Assembly (NCBI GenBank): GCA_947462765.1
Contig: CANHQK010000021.1
Location: 1 to 35,552, forward strand
Direction: 5' to 3'
Origin: Bdellovibrionales bacterium
GTDB lineage: Bacteria > Bdellovibrionota > UBA1018 > CAIMNF01
Length of the DNA stretch: 35,552 nucleotides
Position numbers and translations under genes: made by a program. Below the pieces are notes generated by a model. That model saw nothing but the letters and a program-made list of their open reading frames with translations. It was not told the DNA's origin and ran no database searches. Below, piece after piece: positions 30,872-35,552 of this stretch (within the stretch, counting starts at the first letter, position 1; every line of letters begins with the position of its first letter).

Positions 30872-31739
30872 AGCTGTTTTCTCGAACTGGATTCTACCCA
30901 CCTTGAGAGTGTCGACTCCCTTGATTTTCGCTGCGCTCGGTGGGATGTGGTGCGAGCGGAGCGGGGTCGTTCAGATCGGCCTAGAGGGGATCATGCTGGT
31001 CGGTGCTTTTTTCGCCGCAGTCGTGACCCACTCCACCCAGAACCCTTGGTGGGGACTGGGTGCTGGTATGGTCGCCGGGCTGGTTCTCTCGCTGGGTTAC
31101 GGGCTGACCGTACTCAAGCTGAAGGCCAATCAGATAGTCGCCGGGACGGCATTCAATCTTTTTGCCATGGGGGTTCCCCCTTTCCTGTCGATGATCTGGT
31201 ACGATTCCACCGGTTCGACACCGGTGATTCCGAGTGAGGCTCTTTTTCGCTCCGCCCCCTTGTTCCTGATGGTCGCATCGGTTGTGCTGAGTGCCGTGTT
31301 CTACCACCGGAGCAAGTTCGGATTGCGTGTCCGTTTTGCCGGTGAGCATCCGAAGGCGCTCGAGAGCGCCGGGATCTCTGTTCAAGGCAAACGCTGGCAA
31401 GGCATAGCGTTGAGCGGAATGCTGGCGGGACTCGGTGGGGCGACCCTGTCCATCTATTTGGCCTCTTCCTTCTCCCGTAACATGTCTTCCGGCAGGGGCT
31501 TCATTGCGCTAGCTGCGGTCATTCTCGGAAAATGGTTGCCGATTCCCACTGTGGTAGCTTGTCTGCTCTTCGGATTCACCGAGTTGCTTCAGATTCGTCT
31601 TCAGGGAGTCGTACTTTGGGGAGAGCGCCCGGTTCCGGTACAATGGATTCAGATTCTGCCCTATCTGATCACGATTGTCGTGCTTGCCTTTGCCATGGGC
31701 CGCACTCGGGCACCGAAGGCGCTAGGAGGGGTTGAATGA
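30864..31739 (+). CDS. ABC transporter permease, nucleoside/BMP type (second)
   Basis: 291 aa from the ATG at 30864, which has GGAGG seven bases upstream; the frame is open to an ATG at 30810, but that lies in the previous gene. Visible motifs are LIFAALGGMWCERSGVVQIG (family 'a.GG...ERsGV.nIglEG'), LEGIMLVGAFFAAV, LKANQIVAGTAFNLFAMG, FGLRVRFAGEHPKALESAGI and GRGFIALAAVILGKW. It is the smaller of the two BPD_transp_2 permeases, as is usual in BMP-type operons. The stop overlaps the start of the lipoprotein gene (ATGA). Confidence 0.92.
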   Translation: MLEAVFSNWILPTLRVSTPLIFAALGGMWCERSGVVQIGLEGIMLVGAFFAAVVTHSTQNPWWGLGAGMVAGLVLSLGYGLTVLKLKANQIVAGTAFNLFAMGVPPFLSMIWYDSTGSTPVIPSEALFRSAPLFLMVASVVLSAVFYHRSKFGLRVRFAGEHPKALESAGISVQGKRWQGIALSGMLAGLGGATLSIYLASSFSRNMSSGRGFIALAAVILGKWLPIPTVVACLLFGFTELLQIRLQGVVLWGERPVPVQWIQILPYLITIVVLAFAMGRTRAPKALGGVE

Positions 31740-32611
31740 ATCGCACCCGGATCGTTTTGATGCTGTTGCTCATGCCCCCTGTCATGTCCGGGTGCAAGGT
31801 TGTGAATCATGCCCTCGAGCTCCTTGGGTTCATTACACCGGTCAAGAAAGACAGGACCCCCGAGGAGATTCATGACGAAAAGAATCTCGCCTCGCAAAAC
31901 CCCGACCCTGTGCTGTCGGCAGAGGCCATGTCGAAGCAGAACTCGGAAATCCTCTCTGAGATGTTCCGGGTCGTTTTCAATCAGGAAGCGGTCGATGACA
32001 AAACAGATTTCTCCGGATTACTGCAGTCTTTGAACCAAGGAGCAAGTCTGGAAGGCATCTATCGCGGGATCATCGCAGGCTCCCGATACCGGGCTCTTGA
32101 GTCGAAGGGCCAGGCGGCTTCTCCCGATGAGTTGAAGGCTTTCGCCATGGAAATGAGCGAATTGCAGGACATCATGAGGAGTCCCACAGAGTTCTCCAAT
32201 GTCGATGCGAAAAAAGCTCCGGAAATCGTCTTTCCTGACGGGGATATTCCTGTTGTCGCTTCGCCGTCCTCACAAGAAGTGAAAAAGAAACTCGATAAGG
32301 CGTCCAGGGTGCAGGAGTTGGTCCGTATTTTCATCGGCGCCTCATCCTTCACATTGAAGCGGACCCTCGGTGAAGAAGCGCTCCGTAAGTTCGATGAAGA
32401 CAAGAGTGATCCGGGAGTGGTGGCCCATTGGTACGCCAAACTTGTGCTCCGCTTGGCAACGAGCAAGGTCGACTTCGGATTGGAGTTGCGAAACCGCGCC
32501 GACTTCGATTTTCATTTCAAGTTCGCCCAGAAGATCGCGATCGACCGGGTCAAATGGGAGGTCCTCAACCGTTATCACCGCTATCTCAATGCGGCAGGAC
32601 GCTCACGGTAA
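31736..32611 (+). CDS. unknown lipoprotein translationally coupled to the ABC permease
   Basis: 291 aa. A type II signal (MNRTRIVLMLLLMPPVMSGC, Cys20) predicts a lipoprotein. The mature part is mostly helical and charged, with segments such as EAMSKQNSEILSEMFRVVFN, SLEGIYRGIIAGSRYRALES and a C-terminal KIAIDRVKWEVLNRYHRYLN. No family is recognised. The start overlaps the permease stop by 4 bp (ATGA), so it is made with the transporter. It could be an envelope accessory factor for uptake or an unrelated passenger. Its last 9 bp overlap the end of the convergent Tad ATPase gene. Confidence 0.75.
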   Translation: MNRTRIVLMLLLMPPVMSGCKVVNHALELLGFITPVKKDRTPEEIHDEKNLASQNPDPVLSAEAMSKQNSEILSEMFRVVFNQEAVDDKTDFSGLLQSLNQGASLEGIYRGIIAGSRYRALESKGQAASPDELKAFAMEMSELQDIMRSPTEFSNVDAKKAPEIVFPDGDIPVVASPSSQEVKKKLDKASRVQELVRIFIGASSFTLKRTLGEEALRKFDEDKSDPGVVAHWYAKLVLRLATSKVDFGLELRNRADFDFHFKFAQKIAIDRVKWEVLNRYHRYLNAAGRSR

Positions 32612-33751
32612 GGCGCGAATCCCCTGATTCTTGAGACTTTCGAGTACTTTTGTCGAAAGATTGAAACGGAATGAACCCTCATCGCTTTGAAGGTCGAGGG
32701 GGTGGGTCGGATCGAAAGAGAACACCTCCTGCAGAAGGATGGTGTCCTGCTCGAGTCCGGTCACTTCCTGAATTGAAATGATTTTTCTGATTCCAGAACG
32801 GAAGCGTTTGATCTGGACGATCAGCTGGACCGCACTTGAGATCTGCCGGCGGATCGCTGGGAGCGGGAGTTCGAGCCCAGCCGACATGGCGAGAGTCTCA
32901 AGCCTGAACAGTGCATCCCGAGGGGTGTTGGCGTGGATGGTGGTCATCGATCCCTGGTGGCCGGTATTCATGGCTTGAATCATGTCCATGGCTTCAGGGC
33001 CGCGGCACTCACCAATAATGATCCGATCGGGTCTCATACGGAGAGCGTTCGCCACAAGGTCCCTGGCGGTAATGCTCTCCGTTCCCATGGATCGCGGGCG
33101 GGTCATCATCTTCACCTGATTAGGAAGAATCAGCGGAATCTCAGCTGTGTCTTCGATGGTCACCAGGCGTTCATGAGGGGGCACGAGCGCGATGAGGGCG
33201 TTCATGAAAGTGGTCTTGCCGGTACCGGTGCCTCCGCTGATCAGGATGTTTTGCTTGCCTTGTATGCATGCGTTCAGAAAGTGGGCCATCCGTTGGTCGA
33301 GAGAGCCATTCTTGGAGAGCGCACTCAAGCTGTAACGTTTAGGGAATCGACGGATCGTGATGCAAGGCCCCCCTTCCGTGATGGGGGGAGCGGCGATGTG
33401 AACGCGCGAACCGTCCGGAAGGCTGGTCATGCCGAGGGGGGACTCCGGAGTGATCTGCTTACCGGTCGGTTCCATGAGGATGCGGACGACCCGGTTGAGT
33501 TCTTCCAGGCTCTTGAAGCGAACGGGGGTGACGACGATCTGACCGCGTTTTTCGATCGCGATATTCCGGAGGTCGTTCACCATGATCTCCGTGACGTCGG
33601 GATCCTGAAGAACTGTATTCAGTAGACCGAGGTCCGGAAGTCGGATTCCCCGGCTGGTCGCGGCGGGATTGGGATCAGTGGCACCCGTCGGCATCGCTCC
33701 GGCATTCGAATCCGTTTTCTCGTTTTCATCGATATTGGTGCGGAAACCCAT
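32603..33751 (-). CDS. CpaF/TadA-type secretion ATPase
   Basis: 382 aa from the ATG at 33751; a GTG five codons upstream (33766) is possible. After a short low-complexity N-terminus comes the type II/IV secretion ATPase core: LNTVLQDPDVTEIMVNDLRN, GSRVHIAAPPITEGGPCITI, ILISGGTGTGKTTFMNALIA (Walker A), LVTIEDTAEIPL (Asp box), DRIIIGECRGPEAMDMIQAM (Walker B), and GHQGSMTTIHANTPRDAL (His box). Such hexameric ATPases power assembly of Flp/Tad pili or related systems. No other tad machinery genes are adjacent. The tadG-like gene about 5 kb away is the only apparent partner. The 3' end overlaps the lipoprotein gene by 9 bp. Confidence 0.9.
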   Translation of the reverse strand: MGFRTNIDENEKTDSNAGAMPTGATDPNPAATSRGIRLPDLGLLNTVLQDPDVTEIMVNDLRNIAIEKRGQIVVTPVRFKSLEELNRVVRILMEPTGKQITPESPLGMTSLPDGSRVHIAAPPITEGGPCITIRRFPKRYSLSALSKNGSLDQRMAHFLNACIQGKQNILISGGTGTGKTTFMNALIALVPPHERLVTIEDTAEIPLILPNQVKMMTRPRSMGTESITARDLVANALRMRPDRIIIGECRGPEAMDMIQAMNTGHQGSMTTIHANTPRDALFRLETLAMSAGLELPLPAIRRQISSAVQLIVQIKRFRSGIRKIISIQEVTGLEQDTILLQEVFSFDPTHPLDLQSDEGSFRFNLSTKVLESLKNQGIRALP

Positions 33752-33801
33752 ATTCAAATTATCCACAGTTTGTGTAAAGGATGCTAGGATGTTTACAAAT
33801 C

Positions 33802-34149
33802 ATGGGCACGGGCGAGGACAAAGGATTGACGCACAAGGATGACTCGAGCGGGGGCGTGGCGGTGCAGGAGGCGGTGCCAAAAACCGCCGAGCCCAAGCGT
33901 TATGCAGTCCTGCTCCATAACGACGACTATACGACCATGGAATTCGTCGTTGAGGTCTTGACGAATGATTTTTCGAAACCATCTGAAGAAGCGGTGGCTT
34001 TGATGTTGAAGGTTCACGAAGAAGGTAAGGCCGTAGCAGGTATCTATTCATTCGAGATTGCCGAATCCAAAGTCCAAAAAGTCACGGACAAGGCGCGACG
34101 CGCAGGATTTCCCCTGAAGCTGACCCTCGAGCCCGTGGAAAGGAGTTAG
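33802..34149 (+). CDS. clpS: ATP-dependent Clp protease adaptor ClpS
   Basis: 115 aa from the ATG at 33802; an ATG at 33781 and a TTG at 33826 (with GAGG eight bases before it) are also possible. The ClpS core is clear: RYAVLLHNDDYTTMEFVVEV (the HNDDYTTMEFV motif that binds N-degrons), VALMLKVHEEGKAVAGIYSF and AESKVQKVTDKARRAGFPLKLTLEP. ClpS delivers N-end-rule substrates to ClpAP. It lies 3 bp upstream of clpA, the classic arrangement. The N-terminal extension before RYAVLL (about 30 residues) is disordered; such extensions help deliver substrates to ClpA. Confidence 0.92.
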   Translation: MGTGEDKGLTHKDDSSGGVAVQEAVPKTAEPKRYAVLLHNDDYTTMEFVVEVLTNDFSKPSEEAVALMLKVHEEGKAVAGIYSFEIAESKVQKVTDKARRAGFPLKLTLEPVERS

Positions 34150-34152
34150 GTC

Positions 34153-35552
34153 ATGATCGGAAAAAGAGCTGAAGCGGTTTTGAATCGAGCGCTGGCAAAT
34201 GCGGTTGAGAGCAAACATGAGTTTCTGACGCTCGAGCACGTGATGTTGGTGTTGCTCGACGAGCCTGAGGTGCTTCAGGTATTGGAGGCTTGTAAGGCCG
34301 ATACCGGACGTTTGAAAACCGACTTGAAGGCTTACCTGCAAAAGGAAGTCCCTCTGGCCCCAAAGACCGAAAAAGGCGATCCGGAGAATCCTATCGCGAC
34401 TCTGGGAGTCCAGCGTTTGGTTCAACGAGCCATTTTTCAGGTTCAATCCGCCGGAAAAACGGAGATCGAACCGGCGGATCTGCTGGTGGCGATTTTTCAG
34501 GCGAAGGACTCCTGGTCACTCTATCTGCTCGGGCAACAAGGCATCGAGCGCCTCGATGTGGTCAATTTCCTGAGTCATGGTCAGACTTCCGAGGATGCGG
34601 GTTCCTCGTCTGCCCAAGAAGCGCCCGAGACGCCTAAGGCAAATGAGGGTAGGGCGTCTGCCAATGATGCCCTTTCGAGCTACGCTACGAATTTGAATGA
34701 GTCTGCCAAGCAGGGACGCTTGGATCCGTTGGTCGGTAGGAAAACTGAGCTCGATCGGGTGATTCAGACTCTGTGCCGGCGCAGAAAAAATAATCCTCTG
34801 CTCGTGGGAGAGGCCGGGGTCGGAAAAACCGCGATTGCCGAAGGTCTCGCTCAGAGGATCGTCTCGGGAGAGGTCCCGGATCTTTTGAAGCAGGCCGTGG
34901 TGTACTCGCTCGATCTCGGATCCCTTCTGGCGGGGACGAAGTTCCGGGGTGATTTCGAGCAGCGCATGAAGCGGATCATCCAGGCCCTCGAGGTCAAACA
35001 CAACAAGGGTGTGTTTCCGATTCTCTTCATCGATGAGATTCACACCATCATCGGTGCGGGTTCGGTGAACGGCGGAACTGTCGATGCCGCCAACTTACTG
35101 AAGCCGATGCTCGCTCGAGGGGAGATCCGTTGCTTCGGTTCGACCACTTTCGGCGAATACCGCACTATTTTTGGTAAGGATCAGGCGCTCTCCCGCCGTT
35201 TCCAGAAAGTAGAGGTACCCGAGCCCACTCAGGACGAGACCATCCAGATTCTTCATGGATTGCGTCCGCAGTTCGAGACCCACCACCATGTGGTTTATTC
35301 TCCTGATTCGATCAAGACGGCAGTCGAGCTTTCGGTCAAGCATCTGACCGATCGTTTTCTACCGGACAAAGCGATTGATGTTCTCGATGAGGTCGGAGCG
35401 AAAATCCGGATCAAGCGGATGAAAGAGGGCGTTCCAGAGGATGCAGCGCCCACCGAAGTGACCGCACTCGACGTCGAAGAAATGATCGCCCAGATGGCCA
35501 GAATTCCTGCGAAAACCGTCACCCACTCCCAAAAGGACCGGCTGCAGGGGCT
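34153..35552 (+). CDS. clpA: ATP-dependent Clp protease ATP-binding subunit ClpA, 3' end outside window
   Basis: The open frame from the ATG at 34153 runs off the window edge after 466 codons. AGGAG seven bases upstream is a clear ribosome-binding site. The N-terminal double Clp repeat (LNRALANAVESKHEFLTLEH; LVQRAIFQVQSAGKTEIEPA) is followed by a linker (about 150-175) and the first AAA+ domain: DPLVGRKTELDRVIQTLCRR, Walker A LLVGEAGVGKTAIAEGLA (about residue 216-233), GTKFRGDFEQRMK, Walker B ILFIDEIHTIIGAG, and ALSRRFQKVEVPEPT. The order matches ClpA rather than ClpB, which has a coiled-coil insert, and clpS directly precedes it. It unfolds substrates for ClpP. Confidence 0.95.
   Translation, partial: MIGKRAEAVLNRALANAVESKHEFLTLEHVMLVLLDEPEVLQVLEACKADTGRLKTDLKAYLQKEVPLAPKTEKGDPENPIATLGVQRLVQRAIFQVQSAGKTEIEPADLLVAIFQAKDSWSLYLLGQQGIERLDVVNFLSHGQTSEDAGSSSAQEAPETPKANEGRASANDALSSYATNLNESAKQGRLDPLVGRKTELDRVIQTLCRRRKNNPLLVGEAGVGKTAIAEGLAQRIVSGEVPDLLKQAVVYSLDLGSLLAGTKFRGDFEQRMKRIIQALEVKHNKGVFPILFIDEIHTIIGAGSVNGGTVDAANLLKPMLARGEIRCFGSTTFGEYRTIFGKDQALSRRFQKVEVPEPTQDETIQILHGLRPQFETHHHVVYSPDSIKTAVELSVKHLTDRFLPDKAIDVLDEVGAKIRIKRMKEGVPEDAAPTEVTALDVEEMIAQMARIPAKTVTHSQKDRLQG

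Noticed and set aside
29888-30901. 337-aa minus-strand ORF opposite the first ABC permease
   Set aside because: Composition is that of an antisense shadow, with no recognisable motif, and it covers a complete, well-conserved permease gene.
33759-33767. Perfect DnaA box TTATCCACA
   Set aside because: Single copy with no cluster, no AT-rich unwinding region, and no dnaA, dnaN or gyr genes nearby. One perfect 9-mer in this length is not significant.

Overview
The window looks like a compact chromosomal segment of a Gram-negative bacterium of medium-high GC content. Signal peptides, lipoboxes, an OmpP1/FadL-like barrel protein and a periplasmic-binding-protein ABC uptake system all point to a double membrane. 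A Tad-type ATPase, a TadG-like protein, FecR and NHL-repeat lipoproteins, a histone-H1-like protein, and a TopA that ends in GxYGxYV-type repeats with a Lys-rich tail would suit Bdellovibrionota/Oligoflexia or a neighbouring deep 'delta' lineage. That placement is an inference from gene content. No rRNA, tRNA or CRISPR array was found.

Layout. Positions 1-7230 carry a truncated TPR gene (minus), then a likely FecR / lipoprotein / NHL-lipoprotein operon (plus); the two lipoproteins are paralogues. Positions 7231-7610 are the only long non-coding gap, with a REP-like hairpin and a decayed transposase. From 7611 to 15089 come an AAA+ protein related to sigma54 activators but lacking the GAFTGA loop, a barrel protein, an RGG/PRAP low-complexity protein, a small exported protein, an rRNA-methyltransferase/pseudouridine-synthase pair, a ZIP transporter coupled to a photolyase, and a C15 peptidase. 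From 15090 to 24339 are topA, ddl, a glutamate-type dehydrogenase, a secreted S1/P1-nuclease/phospholipase C-like enzyme, an EEP-family enzyme, a metallo-beta-lactamase-fold enzyme and an HD phosphohydrolase. From 24367 to 27205 are a basic/acidic histone-like protein and a TadG-like pilus protein. From 27277 to 32611 lies a five-gene BMP/nucleoside-type ABC uptake operon ending in an unknown lipoprotein. The window closes with a Tad/CpaF ATPase, clpS and the start of clpA.

The most notable unannotated pattern is regulatory. Several genes that head transcription units have no Shine-Dalgarno sequence. Instead a TAnnnT -10 box ends 6-9 bp before the ATG, usually with a -35-like hexamer 17-18 bp further upstream (12147-, 12202+, 18845-, 27205-, 27277+, 9380+). 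This predicts leaderless or nearly leaderless mRNAs. Two of the divergent pairs have interleaved or abutting promoters in 54-71 bp. Most tail-to-tail gene pairs also overlap or touch, leaving no room for intergenic intrinsic terminators.
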